Positions 43,530-52,646 are shown, numbered from the stretch's first letter. The stretch is DNA of 64,000 nt from Mesorhizobium sp. B2-3-4 (GCF_006442315.1 NZ_VFVY01000027.1:1-64000), one strand, 5' to 3'. Notes: a model not told the origin generated them from the letters alone. Numbers and translations are program-made.

Positions 43530-43954
43530 ATCCGATCTATGCCGCGTGTGGTGGGTGGAGGCAAGCGGAAGGCCCGATACCTTGTACGAGCCAATCGTCA
43601 AGGTCGGCGCCACCTTTTCCTCTCCCCGTCGATCGGGGGAGAGGTGTCGGGCGAAGCTTGACGGAGTGGGGGTCGACCTTGCGCGCAAGGCGACGCGGCG
43701 CTTGCGCCTGGTGCCGCTTCCCATGTCCGTTGGCGACGGTTGCCAGGTGGTTCCCCCACTCCATCTCGGCTTCGCCGAGCCACCTCTCCGGAGGGAGAGG
43801 AAAGGAGCTCGGCAGGGCCAGTCTAACGTCCAAAAGGATGGCGAGCTGCGCACCAGCCTTGAAGCGCGGCCTCTGCACGAAAACTGCACACGCCTGCGGA
43901 AAACCTCCTCCGATCCGCCGCATCGCCACCCGGCCGGCCTGCGAGACAGGCGCC
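43530..43954. repeat. Repeat-rich gap with a compound palindromic element
   Basis: No convincing gene here. Between 43619 and 43800 several inverted repeats occur: CCTCTCCCC/GGGGAGAGG (43619-43644), GGAGTGGGGG (43664-43673) pairing with CCCCCACTCC (43753-43762), CTCGGC/GCCGAG (43765-43779) and CCTCTCC/GGAGAGG (43783-43800). The 21-base string at 43660-43680 also occurs at 2516-2536. This looks like a mosaic intergenic element. Confidence 0.6.
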
Positions 43955-44116
43955 ATGCACAAGCGAGCAAAATCCAGTCTGCCCCGCCGGCTGCGCAGCG
44001 AAGGCTGGTGGCTGGTCGACCCGCCGCGCGCAAATCCCGCGGCGATCCTCATTCCCTTTGTCCGCAAGAGCCCGCCGCCACGGCGATCGAACACCAGATC
44101 GAAGGTTGGATCATGA
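43955..44116 (+). CDS. Possible small basic protein, coupled to the DUF4173 gene
   Basis: A 53-residue frame starting MHKRAKSSLPRRLRSEGW and ending at a TGA that overlaps the next start codon (ATGA). The 4-base overlap and the polar, proline-rich composition suggest a real leader or small protein, but no family is recognised and no good ribosome site is visible. Confidence 0.35.
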   Translation: MHKRAKSSLPRRLRSEGWWLVDPPRANPAAILIPFVRKSPPPRRSNTRSKVGS

Positions 44117-45648
44117 CGTCATTCTTCTACGCCGCGCCGAGCTATTGCGGTCGTTTCGGGGTCGCTGTCCTGCTGGTCGCGATCGCCGATTTCCTGTTCT
44201 ACGGCCAGCCCGCCGGCATCACCGTTCTCCTGTTCGCCATCCTGATTGTCGCGGCGGTGGTCGCGGTGCATCCCGCCGCCTTCAGCGATGGCCGACTGTG
44301 GCTCAAGCCCCTCGCCCTGCTTGTGGCGCTGCTGCCGTTGGCCGAGACGGTCAGCCCCTTGTCCGTCTCGATCGCGCTCGTCGCCCTTGTGGTGTTCGCG
44401 CTTTCGCTGAGCGGCAGGCTGCGGCACAACATGGCGCGGGTTGCCGGCCAGATCGCGCTGTTCTGGCTGGTGGCGCCGTTCCGGTTCATCGGCGATTTCG
44501 TGCAGTGGCGCAAAGCGACGCGACGGTTCGGCGGGCGCCGCATAAGGCTGGCCGCGATCGCGGTCTGGGTGATGCCGCTGACGCTGGGCGCCGTCTTCGT
44601 CGCCCTGTTCGGCGCCGCCAATCCGGTCATCGAATACTGGCTGTCGCTGATCGACCTCATCAAGCTGCTCGACCTCATCCAGCTGGCGCGGATCATCTTC
44701 TGGCTGTTCGTGCTTGCCGGCGTCTGGGCCTTCCTGCGGCCACGCCTGCCGCGCTTTCAGCGCCGCTCCCGGCCAAACCATCCCGCCGCGGCCGCCCAGC
44801 CGGCGCCCAAGGCCGACAGGCACGTCGTCGAGGACATCGTCTTCGGCAAGGCGGCCATCCTGCGCGCGCTGATTGTCTTCAACATCCTGTTCCTGCTGCA
44901 GAGCGGGCTCGACGCCACCTATCTTTGGGGCGGGGTCGCGCTTCCCGACGGCTTGAGCTACGCCGCCTACGCGCATCGCGGCGCCTACCCCCTGATCGTC
45001 ACCGCGCTGCTCGCCGCCGGCTTCGTGCTCGCGGCGCTGAGGCCCGGCAGCGAGACGTCGGCCGATCCGCTCATCCGCCGGCTGGTCTATGCCCTGATAG
45101 CGCAGAACATCATGCTGGTGGTTTCGTCGATCCTGCGGCTCGATCTCTATGTCGACATCTATGCGCTGACCTACTGGCGCGTCGCCGCCTTCGTCTGGAT
45201 GGGCCTGGTGGCGTCCGGCCTTGCCCTGATCATCGCCCGCATCGCGCTCAAAAAATCCAATGAATGGCTGCTGTCCGCCAATCTTCTGACGTTATCCCTG
45301 ACGCTCTATGCCTGCTGTTTCATCAATTTCGCAGCCATGATCGCCAGCTACAATGTCGACCATTCCCTGGAAATGACCGGACAAGGCATCCCGCTCGACG
45401 CCTGGTATCTGCACTCGCTCGGGCCGGATGCCTTTCCGGCGCTCGACCGTTTCCTCGACCGTCAGGGCAGGACGGCCGATGCCGGCGCCGTCGTCGAAAT
45501 CGCACGGTTGCGCGGCGCCGATGAAGGCTGGTATCGCAACCTCCAGAAAAACTGGCGGAGCTGGAGCTTTCGCGACTGGCGCCTGCTTCGCTATCTCGAC
45601 AGCAGGCCGCCTCTCGTGCTGCCTGGTGCCGCAGGGCCGGGCCGCTGA
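44113..45648 (+). CDS. DUF4153/DUF4173 family membrane protein
   Basis: A 511-residue polytopic inner-membrane protein with about a dozen hydrophobic segments. A middle soluble stretch (RRSRPNHPAAAAQPAPKADR) separates two membrane halves. The C-terminal soluble part ends SWSFRDWRLLRYLDSRPPLV. The order of features matches DUF4173-type proteins of unknown function. Its stop is two bases before the response regulator start, so it is likely in one operon with the two-component genes and may be their signal partner, but this is inference. Confidence 0.8.
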   Translation: MTSFFYAAPSYCGRFGVAVLLVAIADFLFYGQPAGITVLLFAILIVAAVVAVHPAAFSDGRLWLKPLALLVALLPLAETVSPLSVSIALVALVVFALSLSGRLRHNMARVAGQIALFWLVAPFRFIGDFVQWRKATRRFGGRRIRLAAIAVWVMPLTLGAVFVALFGAANPVIEYWLSLIDLIKLLDLIQLARIIFWLFVLAGVWAFLRPRLPRFQRRSRPNHPAAAAQPAPKADRHVVEDIVFGKAAILRALIVFNILFLLQSGLDATYLWGGVALPDGLSYAAYAHRGAYPLIVTALLAAGFVLAALRPGSETSADPLIRRLVYALIAQNIMLVVSSILRLDLYVDIYALTYWRVAAFVWMGLVASGLALIIARIALKKSNEWLLSANLLTLSLTLYACCFINFAAMIASYNVDHSLEMTGQGIPLDAWYLHSLGPDAFPALDRFLDRQGRTADAGAVVEIARLRGADEGWYRNLQKNWRSWSFRDWRLLRYLDSRPPLVLPGAAGPGR

Positions 45649-45650
45649 TC

Positions 45651-46343
45651 ATGCCGCATCACATCCTCGTCGCCGACGATGACCCGCATATTCGCGAGGT
45701 GATCTGCTTCGCGCTGGAAAAGGCCGGCATGAAAACATCCGCCGTGTCCGATGGCGCCGCCGCCCTGCAAGCGATCGAACGGCGCGCGCCCGACCTTGTC
45801 GTGCTCGACATCGGCATGCCGGAGATGGACGGGCTGGAGGTCTGCCGGCGTCTGCGCCACACATCCGACGTGCCGGTGCTGTTCCTGTCGGCGCGCGATG
45901 AAGAGATCGACCGCATCCTCGGGCTCGAAATGGGCGGCGACGATTATGTCACAAAGCCGTTTTCCCCGCGCGAACTGGTGGCCCGCGTCAACGTCATCCT
46001 GCGGCGTGCGCGCCCGGCGGCGCCCGAGCCGACCGACGACCGGCAGTTCGCGCATGGCAAGCTGATGCTGGCGCCGGTCAGCCATACGGCGAGCTTCGAC
46101 GGCAGGCCGCTTGCCCTGACAGGGATCGAGTTCGCCATCCTGAAAGGGTTCCTGGCGCGGCCCACCCATGTGCTCGATCGCGATGCGGTGATGGCCAATG
46201 CCTATGCCGGCAAGATCCATGTCGCCGACCGCACCGTCGACAGCCACATCCGCAACATCAGGGCCAAGCTGGCGACAGCGGGCTGCGTGGATGCCATCGA
46301 GACGGTGCATGGCGTCGGTTTCCGGCTCGGCCGATGCGGCTGA
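45651..46343 (+). CDS. OmpR-family response regulator
   Basis: A 230-residue regulator. The receiver has acidic residues Asp10/Asp11, the phosphoacceptor Asp53 in VVLDIGMPEMDG, Ser80 and Lys102 in YVTKPFSPREL. The C-terminal winged helix has the GIEFAILKGFLARPTHVLDR and VDSHIRNIRAKL motifs that bind DNA. Its own kinase overlaps by 10 bases, so they form one signalling pair. It lies downstream of the DUF4173 gene, which may be a target or sensor partner. Confidence 0.95.
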   Translation: MPHHILVADDDPHIREVICFALEKAGMKTSAVSDGAAALQAIERRAPDLVVLDIGMPEMDGLEVCRRLRHTSDVPVLFLSARDEEIDRILGLEMGGDDYVTKPFSPRELVARVNVILRRARPAAPEPTDDRQFAHGKLMLAPVSHTASFDGRPLALTGIEFAILKGFLARPTHVLDRDAVMANAYAGKIHVADRTVDSHIRNIRAKLATAGCVDAIETVHGVGFRLGRCG

Positions 46344-48031
46344 CGGCGTCGCGCAAGTCATTTGGCAGCAAGCCGGGCGGCAGCAAATGGGTCGGCCGCA
46401 AATGGCGGCCGCGCCTGGCGACGGTCGTCGTCGCCATCCTGATCCTGGTGATGGCGCTGCCGCTGGTCGGCCTGTTCTTCTTCCGCCTCTACGAGAACCA
46501 GTTGATCCGCCAGACCGAGGCGGAACTGATCGCGCAGGGCGCGGCGATCGCCGCCATCTATGCGCAGGAGGTGCGCGACGCCGGCATTGCCGGGGAAAAG
46601 CTCGGCGCGCCGATGCCCGGCGCCAATGGCGGCGCGAGCCGAAGCGGCGACCAAGGCCGAAATATCGACCGGGATCGAAGTGTGGACCGGGATCGAAGTA
46701 TCGATCCGGATCGAGGTATCGACCCGGGCTATCGGCCGATCGAGCCGGAGCTCGACCTTGCCTCGGATTACGTGCTTGCGACCCGGCCGGCGGGGACGCC
46801 CGCCACGGCCGATCCGGCCTTCGCCGCGATCGGCGCGCGTCTCTCCGGCATTCTCGACGCGACGCAGAAGACCACGCTCGCCGGCTTCCGGTTGCTCGAT
46901 CCCAGGGGCGTCGTCATCGCCGGGCGCGACGAGATCGGGCAGTCGCTTGCCGGGGTCGAGGAGGTGCGCACAGCCCTTGCCGGGCGCTATGCCAGCGCGC
47001 TCAGGCTGCGCATCCCCAACCAGCCGGCGCCGCCGCTCTATTCGGTCAGCCGCGGCACCAAGGTACGCGTCTTCGTCGCCTTGCCGGTGGCGGTCGGCGG
47101 CCAGGTTGCCGGCGTGGTCTATGTGTCGCGGACGCCCAACAACATCGTCAAACACCTCTATGGCGAACGCGGCAAGGTGACCCTCGCCGCGATCGCCATC
47201 CTCGGCGGCACGCTGCTCATCGGCCTGGTCTTCCTGCGCACTGTCAGCCGGCCGATCTATGCGCTGATCGACCGCACCCAGCGTATCGCCGCCGGCGAGC
47301 GCGACGCGATCCGGCCGCTCGACCACCACGGCACGCGCGAAATGGCCGAATTGTCCGCCGCCTTTCTCGACATGGCCGAAAAACTGCAGGCGCGCTCGGA
47401 TTCGATCCAGACCTTCGCCACCCATGTCTCGCATGAGCTCAAATCGCCGCTGACGGCGATCCAGGGGGCGGCCGAACTGCTGCGCGATTCAGGCAGCGCG
47501 ATGGACGATGACGAGCGGCGGCGCTTCTCCAACAATATCGTCACCGATGCCGGCCGGCTCAACCTTCTGGTCCGGCGGCTGCTCGACCTGGCGCGGGCGG
47601 AAAACCTTGCACCGAGAGGCGAAAGCACCTCGGTCGGCGCGGCGCTGGCACTGCTGCCCGCCGAAACCAGGCTGGCGGTTGAAGTCGAGGCCGGCGGCGA
47701 TCTCGCGCTGCGCATCTCGGCCGAGAACGCGGCCATCGTGCTGGCCAATCTCATCGACAATTCCGCCAGGCACGGCGCGACGCTGGTTTCGATCACGGTC
47801 GCGAGCGCCGGCGGCATGGCGAGCGTTCTGGTCGGCGATGACGGCGCCGGCATTTCGCCGAGCAACCGGGCGCGCATCTTCGAGCCGTTTTTCACCACGC
47901 GGCGCGAAACCGGCGGCACCGGCATGGGCCTCGGCATCGTGCTGGCCCTCTTGAAAGCGCATGATGGTATGATCCGGCTGGTTGACAGCGCGCGCGGCAC
48001 GCGCTTCGAGATTGTCCTGCCGGTCGCATAA
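46334..48031 (+). CDS. Sensor histidine kinase with periplasmic domain
   Basis: A 565-residue membrane kinase. TM1 is near residues 33-54 (AILILVMALPLVGLFFF) and TM2 near 281-304 (AIAILGGTLLIGLVFL). The periplasmic domain between them contains a short charged repeat at residues 109-132. A HAMP region follows TM2. The phosphorylated His is about residue 367 in THVSHELKSPLTAIQG. ATP-binding boxes are NLIDNSARHG, GDDGAGISP and GGTGMGLGIVLALLKAHDG. It senses a periplasmic signal that is not identified and phosphorylates the overlapping response regulator. Confidence 0.95.
   Translation: MRLTASRKSFGSKPGGSKWVGRKWRPRLATVVVAILILVMALPLVGLFFFRLYENQLIRQTEAELIAQGAAIAAIYAQEVRDAGIAGEKLGAPMPGANGGASRSGDQGRNIDRDRSVDRDRSIDPDRGIDPGYRPIEPELDLASDYVLATRPAGTPATADPAFAAIGARLSGILDATQKTTLAGFRLLDPRGVVIAGRDEIGQSLAGVEEVRTALAGRYASALRLRIPNQPAPPLYSVSRGTKVRVFVALPVAVGGQVAGVVYVSRTPNNIVKHLYGERGKVTLAAIAILGGTLLIGLVFLRTVSRPIYALIDRTQRIAAGERDAIRPLDHHGTREMAELSAAFLDMAEKLQARSDSIQTFATHVSHELKSPLTAIQGAAELLRDSGSAMDDDERRRFSNNIVTDAGRLNLLVRRLLDLARAENLAPRGESTSVGAALALLPAETRLAVEVEAGGDLALRISAENAAIVLANLIDNSARHGATLVSITVASAGGMASVLVGDDGAGISPSNRARIFEPFFTTRRETGGTGMGLGIVLALLKAHDGMIRLVDSARGTRFEIVLPVA
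46659..46730 (+). repeat. Four tandem 18-bp units in the sensor domain
   Basis: Four 18-base units (46659, 46677, 46695, 46713) each encode a version of a six-residue Ile/Val-Asp-Arg-Asp-Arg-type unit. The units are imperfect copies. The in-frame repeat may vary in number between strains. Confidence 0.8.
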
Positions 48032-48059
48032 GGACGCCGGCAGCGGATCGGAGAAAAAA

Positions 48060-49226
48060 GTGCGCTACGACATCGTCATCATCGGCGGGGCCATCGTCGG
48101 CTCCTCGATCGCCTATTATCTGCGCGAGGAGGGGTTTTCCGGCTCGATCGCGCTGATCGAGCGCGACCCGCAATTCGCCCATGCGGCAACGACGCTCTCC
48201 ATGGCCTCGATCCGCCAGCAATTCTCCATCCCCGAAAACATCCGCCTGTCGCAGTTCACGCTGAAACTGTTCCGGCGGCTGAAGGAGGAATTCGGCGACG
48301 AGGCCGATATCGGCTTTCGCGAGGGCGGTTATCTCATCCTCGCCGGCGAGGCCGGATTGCCGATCCTGAAGGCCAATCATGAGGCGCAGGTCGCCGAGGG
48401 CGCCGACATCCTGCTCGAGGACGCCGGCCAGCTGACCCGCCGCTTCCCCTGGCTGTCGGCCGAAGGCATCGCCGCCGGCGCCTATGGCAGAAGCGGCGAG
48501 GGTTGGTTCGACGCGCATGCGATGCTGACGCTGTTCCGCAAGGCGCTGCGGGCGAAGAAGATCGACTTCATCAACGCTTCGGTCACCGGCATCGAGCGGC
48601 AGGGCGATCGCGTCACCGGCGTCAGCCTGGACAATGGCGACCGGCTCGAGGCCGGCACTGTCGTCAATGCGGCCGGGCCGAACGCCGGCAAGGTCGCCGC
48701 CCTTGCCGGGCTGGTGCTGCCGGTCGAGCCGCGCAAGCGCAACGTCTTCGTCTTCGAGGCGCGCGAGAAATATGCCGACATGCCGCTGCTGGTCGATCCC
48801 TCCGGCATCTATGTGCGGCCGGAAGGCTCGGTCTATCTTACCGGCGGCGCCGAGCCGGAAGAGGGCGACGGCCCGGCCGATCCCGCGGATTTCGACGTAG
48901 ACTGGCCGCTGTTCGAAGAGGTCGTCTGGCCGGTGCTGGCGACCCGCATCCCGGCCTTCGAGGCGATCAAGCCGACGCGCGCCTGGGCCGGCCATTACGA
49001 CTACAACACGCTCGACCAGAACGCGGTGATCGGCCCGCACCCTGAGGTGGCGAACTTCCTGTTCGCCAACGGATTCTCCGGCCACGGCCTGCAGCAGGCG
49101 CCAGCGGTCGGCAAGGCGCTGGCGGAGTTGATCGTGCATGGCGGCTACCGGACGATCGACTGCTCGGCGTTTGGCTATGCACGTGTCGCGGAAGGCCGCG
49201 CGTTCCGGGAATTGAACGTGATTTGA
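48060..49226 (+). CDS. DadA-like FAD-dependent oxidoreductase
   Basis: A 388-residue flavoprotein of the DAO/glycine oxidase family. The dinucleotide site is YDIVIIGGAIVGSSIAYYLRE. Later motifs are TLSMASIRQQFSIPENI, a substrate-domain segment VVNAAGPNAGKVAALAG, and the C-terminal flavin motif FANGFSGHGLQQAPAVGKA. It oxidises secondary or D-amino acids with FAD. The GTG at 48060 is selected by GGAG six bases upstream. It follows the kinase by 28 bases and may belong to its transcript. Confidence 0.88.
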   Translation: MRYDIVIIGGAIVGSSIAYYLREEGFSGSIALIERDPQFAHAATTLSMASIRQQFSIPENIRLSQFTLKLFRRLKEEFGDEADIGFREGGYLILAGEAGLPILKANHEAQVAEGADILLEDAGQLTRRFPWLSAEGIAAGAYGRSGEGWFDAHAMLTLFRKALRAKKIDFINASVTGIERQGDRVTGVSLDNGDRLEAGTVVNAAGPNAGKVAALAGLVLPVEPRKRNVFVFEAREKYADMPLLVDPSGIYVRPEGSVYLTGGAEPEEGDGPADPADFDVDWPLFEEVVWPVLATRIPAFEAIKPTRAWAGHYDYNTLDQNAVIGPHPEVANFLFANGFSGHGLQQAPAVGKALAELIVHGGYRTIDCSAFGYARVAEGRAFRELNVI

Positions 49227-49242
49227 AAGAACGGACCAAGGC

Positions 49243-49989
49243 CTAGGATGACGAAGTCGAGCTAATGGCCGCATCGACCGCGAGAGCGTTGCCGAGCGCA
49301 TGGCCATTGGCCGTGTTGTCGAAGATGCCCCAGACCTCGGCGCCGGAAGCCGCCGCCGCCGCCACTTGGCGGCCCACCCGGGCGAGACTCTCGGCATCGT
49401 AATCCGAGTAATAGACGCGCGGCGCGCCATGCCAGCGGAAATAGGCGAGGCCGGGCCAGCCGCCCGGCGCCGCGGCGGCGGGCACCGGAGCGGGGTCGGC
49501 GGCGACACGTGCGATCCGGCGGTCGGCCAGAAGCGCCTCAGCTTCCGCTTCGAACCAGCTGGGATGGCGCGGTTCGCAGGCCAGCCTGGTTTGGGTTCGC
49601 TTGCCCATCATGTCGAAGAAGCTGCCTGCGACATCCGGCTCGAAGGAAAGGCTCGGCGGCAGCTGCACCAGAAGCACGCCCAGCTTTGCGCCGAGACCTT
49701 CGACCTCCTGAAGAAAACTTTCCGCAGGGGTATCGCAGTCGGCGAGACGACGCTCATGGGTGACGGCCTTCGGTATCTTGACGGCGAAGCGGAAATGCTC
49801 CGGCACGGAGCGTGCCCAGCACTCATAGGTCTCGCGGCGATGCGGCTTGTAGAAGGAGGTGTCGATCTCGACGATGGGGAAGTGCCTGGAGTAGCGTTCG
49901 AGATGCGAGCCGGGTTGCGGAAAGTCATCCCTGTACCGCGTCGGAATGCCCCAACCGGCCGTACCTATGAACCATCCCTGCTTTTCCAT
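49243..49989 (-). CDS. DUF72 family protein
   Basis: A 248-residue TIM-barrel-like DUF72 protein: FIGTAGWGIPTRYRDDFPQ, YSRHFPIVEIDTSFYKPHRR, FRFAVKIPKAVTHERRL and LAYFRWHGAPRVYYSDYD. DUF72 proteins are common and of unknown function. The length is typical. It is convergent with the DadA-like gene, with a 16-base gap. Confidence 0.92.
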   Translation of the reverse strand: MEKQGWFIGTAGWGIPTRYRDDFPQPGSHLERYSRHFPIVEIDTSFYKPHRRETYECWARSVPEHFRFAVKIPKAVTHERRLADCDTPAESFLQEVEGLGAKLGVLLVQLPPSLSFEPDVAGSFFDMMGKRTQTRLACEPRHPSWFEAEAEALLADRRIARVAADPAPVPAAAAPGGWPGLAYFRWHGAPRVYYSDYDAESLARVGRQVAAAAASGAEVWGIFDNTANGHALGNALAVDAAISSTSSS

Positions 49990-50056
49990 GCATGGGATGT
50001 GGACCTGATGAGGTGGGGGTCAAGGAGCGCTGAGGTGGCGACGCTTCGTTTGTTGC

Positions 50057-50548
50057 TCACATCGCGGCCGGCCTTCCAGCCTCGACATGCGCCTGCAGCC
50101 AGGCCAGCACCCGCGCCCAGCTCCCGGCATGCTCGGCCGCCGCCTCCTGCAGCCCGGCAAAGCCGCCATGGCAGATGGTGAGACGGGTTCCCCCGGCGAT
50201 CGGCTCCAGCAGCCAGGCAATCGTGGTTGGCCGCCGGCCAAGCGTGGGATGGTCCCAGCCATAGGCCCGCGTCTGCACGATCCGGCGCGCCGTTTCGAGC
50301 TCGAGGAATTCGCCGCCGGCCGGCAGGTCCTTGCCGTCAGCCGCGCGGAAGACGGCGCTCCAGCGGCCGCCGACGCTAAGGTCGGCCGACCAGTCCACCA
50401 TCCGGCCGGTGTCGGCGGACCCCCACCAGTGCTCGACTTCCTTGCCGACCAGCGCCTCGAAGATGCGTTCCGCAGGCGCTTCGATCTCGGCCGATGCCAT
50501 GACCGTCTCGCCATTAGTGATGCTCCGCACCCTGGCAAAATGCATCAT
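50057..50548 (-). CDS. SRPBCC (AHSA1-like) domain protein
   Basis: A 163-residue START-like protein. The family pattern is visible: ASAEIEAPAERIFEALVGKEVEH, WSADLSVGGRWSAVFRA, DLPAGGEFLELETARRIVQT, then WLLEPIAGGTRLTICHGGF. These folds bind hydrophobic ligands or act as chaperone activators. It is the last gene of the ArsR operon. The start is ATGATG preceded by AGGAGG; 50545 is equally possible. Confidence 0.85.
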   Translation of the reverse strand: MMHFARVRSITNGETVMASAEIEAPAERIFEALVGKEVEHWWGSADTGRMVDWSADLSVGGRWSAVFRAADGKDLPAGGEFLELETARRIVQTRAYGWDHPTLGRRPTTIAWLLEPIAGGTRLTICHGGFAGLQEAAAEHAGSWARVLAWLQAHVEAGRPAAM

Positions 50549-50588
50549 CGACGCCTCCTTCAAGTTCGTTTCGGAAACGAAATGAGGC

Positions 50589-51035
50589 TTAACCCTTCGA
50601 TGGCGGGCGCTCGAAACCCTTGCCGGTCTCGAGCAGGCTCTTCAGGCTGGCCAGCACCAGCGGCCAGCCCTTGGCGACGTTGCCGATCAACCGGTGCGGC
50701 CCGTCCGCCTCATGGGTGACGGCAAGCTTCATCAAGTCGCCGTCCGGCTCGATGGTGAAGGTGCAGCGTGTATAGCCGTCCTCCCTGATCTCGGGCATCC
50801 ATTCGTTGCGCCATTTGATCACCAGGCGTCGCGGCGGGTCGATCTCGAGGATCTCGCCGCTGTCGGCGATACGGCCGTCCGGAAAAATCAGCTTCCAGCT
50901 CGCGCCCACTTTCCACTCGCTCTCCTGATAGGAGCAGAGGAAGAACTGCCGGTTGAATTCCGGATCGGTCAATGCTTCCCAAAGCTTTTCGGGCGTGGTG
51001 CGGATATAGGTCACATAAACGAAGCTGTTGCTCAC
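50589..51035 (-). CDS. SRPBCC (AHSA1-like) domain protein
   Basis: A 148-residue START-fold protein with YIRTTPEKLWEALTDPEFNR, FLCSYQESEWKVGASWKLIF, PRRLVIKWRNEWMPEI and YTRCTFTIEPDGDLMKLAVTHE. Its GTG start overlaps the ArsR stop (GTGA), so translation is coupled. ArsR/SRPBCC gene pairs are widespread in rhizobia and actinobacteria. The ligand is unknown. Confidence 0.9.
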   Translation of the reverse strand: MSNSFVYVTYIRTTPEKLWEALTDPEFNRQFFLCSYQESEWKVGASWKLIFPDGRIADSGEILEIDPPRRLVIKWRNEWMPEIREDGYTRCTFTIEPDGDLMKLAVTHEADGPHRLIGNVAKGWPLVLASLKSLLETGKGFERPPSKG

Positions 51036-51352
51036 GGCTCTTCCCTTTCAAGGCGTTTCTTCAGGTCGCTGAGGGCGGTCAGCCGCCCCCGCTCGAACTT
51101 GCCGATCCAGCGTTCGGCGATCTCGTTGATCGGAACCGGGTTGAGGTAGTGCTCCTTCTCTCGGCCGCGGCGGATGGTGGTGACGAGATTTGCCTCTTCC
51201 AGGATCGCCAGGTGCTTGGTCACGGCCTGGCGGGTCATCGCCATCTCCGCGCACAGCGCATTCAGCGTCTGCCCGTTCCTGGCATGGAGGCTGTCCAGCA
51301 ATTGCCGGCGTGTCGGGTCGGCCAGCGCGCGAAAGACTGCATCCATGCTCAT
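51032..51352 (-). CDS. ArsR family transcriptional regulator
   Basis: A 106-residue winged-helix repressor: MDAVFRALADPTRRQLLDSL, then the recognition helix region MTRQAVTKHLAILEEANLVTT and IRRGREKEHYLNPVPI. No obvious metal-binding Cys motif is present, so it likely responds to something other than a metal. The start chosen leaves the palindrome at 51362-51381 upstream as an operator. It probably represses its own operon, including the two SRPBCC genes. Confidence 0.92.
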   Translation of the reverse strand: MSMDAVFRALADPTRRQLLDSLHARNGQTLNALCAEMAMTRQAVTKHLAILEEANLVTTIRRGREKEHYLNPVPINEIAERWIGKFERGRLTALSDLKKRLEREEP

Positions 51353-51361
51353 GGCGTTAAT

Positions 51362-51381
51362 ATGCAACCATTTGGTTGCAT
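51362..51381 (-). promoter_or_regulatory. Operator palindrome of the ArsR operon
   Basis: ATGCAACCA and TGGTTGCAT are perfect inverted repeats around TT, 9 bases upstream of the ArsR start. This is the size expected for an ArsR-type dimer site, and the position fits autorepression. Confidence 0.75.
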
Positions 51382-51433
51382 GTCAAGCGGGAAGATCACG
51401 CGCCATCGGCGGGCAGCAATCGCGCGGGGGCAA

Positions 51434-51859
51434 TCAGCGTGCTCGGGAGAACCAGAAGGCGTCGGTCATGCGCTTCATGCCGATGCGCTCGTAGAAGCCG
51501 ATCGCGTCGGGCATCGAAACCAGGCTGATGGCGACCGAGGGGCCAAGCTGGCGGCGGGCTTCGTCCATCAGGCCCTTGCCGATGCCCAACCCTTGCGCCC
51601 TGGCCGAGACGGCAAGATCGCTGATGTAGCAAACCCAGGAAAAGTCGGTCAGGCAGCGCGCAACGCCAATCAGCGGCTTGCCTTCCATGTCGAGACGGGC
51701 GGTCACGATCAGGTTGGCGCCGTCCAGCATCGCCTTCAGCCTTGCCTCGTCGTCGACGGGCCGGACCTCGCCGAGACCGGATTCGACCAGCACGCGGCGG
51801 AACTGCGCGGTATCGAGCGATGTTTCGCGGGCGTAGAGGACATGCGACTGGTCGGCCAT
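51434..51859 (-). CDS. GNAT family N-acetyltransferase
   Basis: A 141-residue acetyltransferase: the acetyl-CoA region YISDLAVSARAQGLGIGKGLMD is followed by DAIGFYERIGMKRMTDAFW. The start MADQSHVLYARETSLD has only a weak ribosome site; the longer frame upstream would overlap leuD antisense. Substrate unknown. Confidence 0.88.
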   Translation of the reverse strand: MADQSHVLYARETSLDTAQFRRVLVESGLGEVRPVDDEARLKAMLDGANLIVTARLDMEGKPLIGVARCLTDFSWVCYISDLAVSARAQGLGIGKGLMDEARRQLGPSVAISLVSMPDAIGFYERIGMKRMTDAFWFSRAR

Positions 51860-52016
51860 GGCGTCCACACTGCACCACTCCCGGACAATACCAAACCGCT
51901 TTTTAGCCCTTCTTCGATGGACCAAGGGCGCGCACGAACAGTTGCCTTTTATTTGCCGCCGGCTTTGTGTAAACCGTGGCCAGAAAATCCCCGCAACGAA
52001 AACACGGGCCAAAGCC

Positions 52017-52622
52017 ATGGAAAAATTCACCAAGCTCACCGGCGTCGCCGCCCCCATGCCGATCGTCAATGTCGACACCGACATGATCATCCCGAAGGAT
52101 TATCTCAAGACGATCAAGCGTACCGGGCTTGGCATCGGCCTGTTCGCCGAGATGCGCTACAAGGACGACGGTTCGGAAAACCCGGATTTCGTGCTCAACA
52201 AGCCGGCCTACCGCAAGGCGCAGATCCTGGTCGCCGGCGACAATTTCGGCTGCGGCTCGAGCCGCGAGCATGCGCCGTGGGCGCTGCTCGATTTCGGCAT
52301 TCGCTGCGTCATCTCGACCTCGTTCGCCGACATCTTCTACAACAACTGCTTCAAGAACGGCGTGCTGCCGATCACCGTCAGCCCGGAAGATCTGGAGAAG
52401 CTGATGGACGACGCCTCGCGCGGCTCCAACGCCACTTTGTCGATCGACCTCGAAGCCAAGGAGATCCGCGGCCCCGATGGCGGCGTGGTCAGCTTCGACC
52501 TCGACGACTTCAAGCGCCATTGCATGCTCAACGGCCTCGACGATATCGGCCTGACCATGGAAAAGGCCGGCGCCATCGCCTCGTTCGAGAAGCGCAACGC
52601 CGAACAGCGCCCCTGGGCCTGA
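52017..52622 (+). CDS. leuD: 3-isopropylmalate dehydratase small subunit
   Basis: A 201-residue LeuD. It works with LeuC (not in this window) to isomerise 2-isopropylmalate to 3-isopropylmalate in leucine synthesis. Landmarks: MPIVNVDTDMIIPKDYLKTI, then GDNFGCGSSREHAPWALLDFG and CVISTSFADIFYNNCFKNG. The start at 52017 gives MEKFTKLTG. A candidate promoter of weak quality (TTGCCT, 18 bases, TGTGTA) lies about 45 bases upstream. Confidence 0.96.
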   Translation: MEKFTKLTGVAAPMPIVNVDTDMIIPKDYLKTIKRTGLGIGLFAEMRYKDDGSENPDFVLNKPAYRKAQILVAGDNFGCGSSREHAPWALLDFGIRCVISTSFADIFYNNCFKNGVLPITVSPEDLEKLMDDASRGSNATLSIDLEAKEIRGPDGGVVSFDLDDFKRHCMLNGLDDIGLTMEKAGAIASFEKRNAEQRPWA

Positions 52623-52646
52623 GCGGCGCCGTCCGGAACGGATAAG

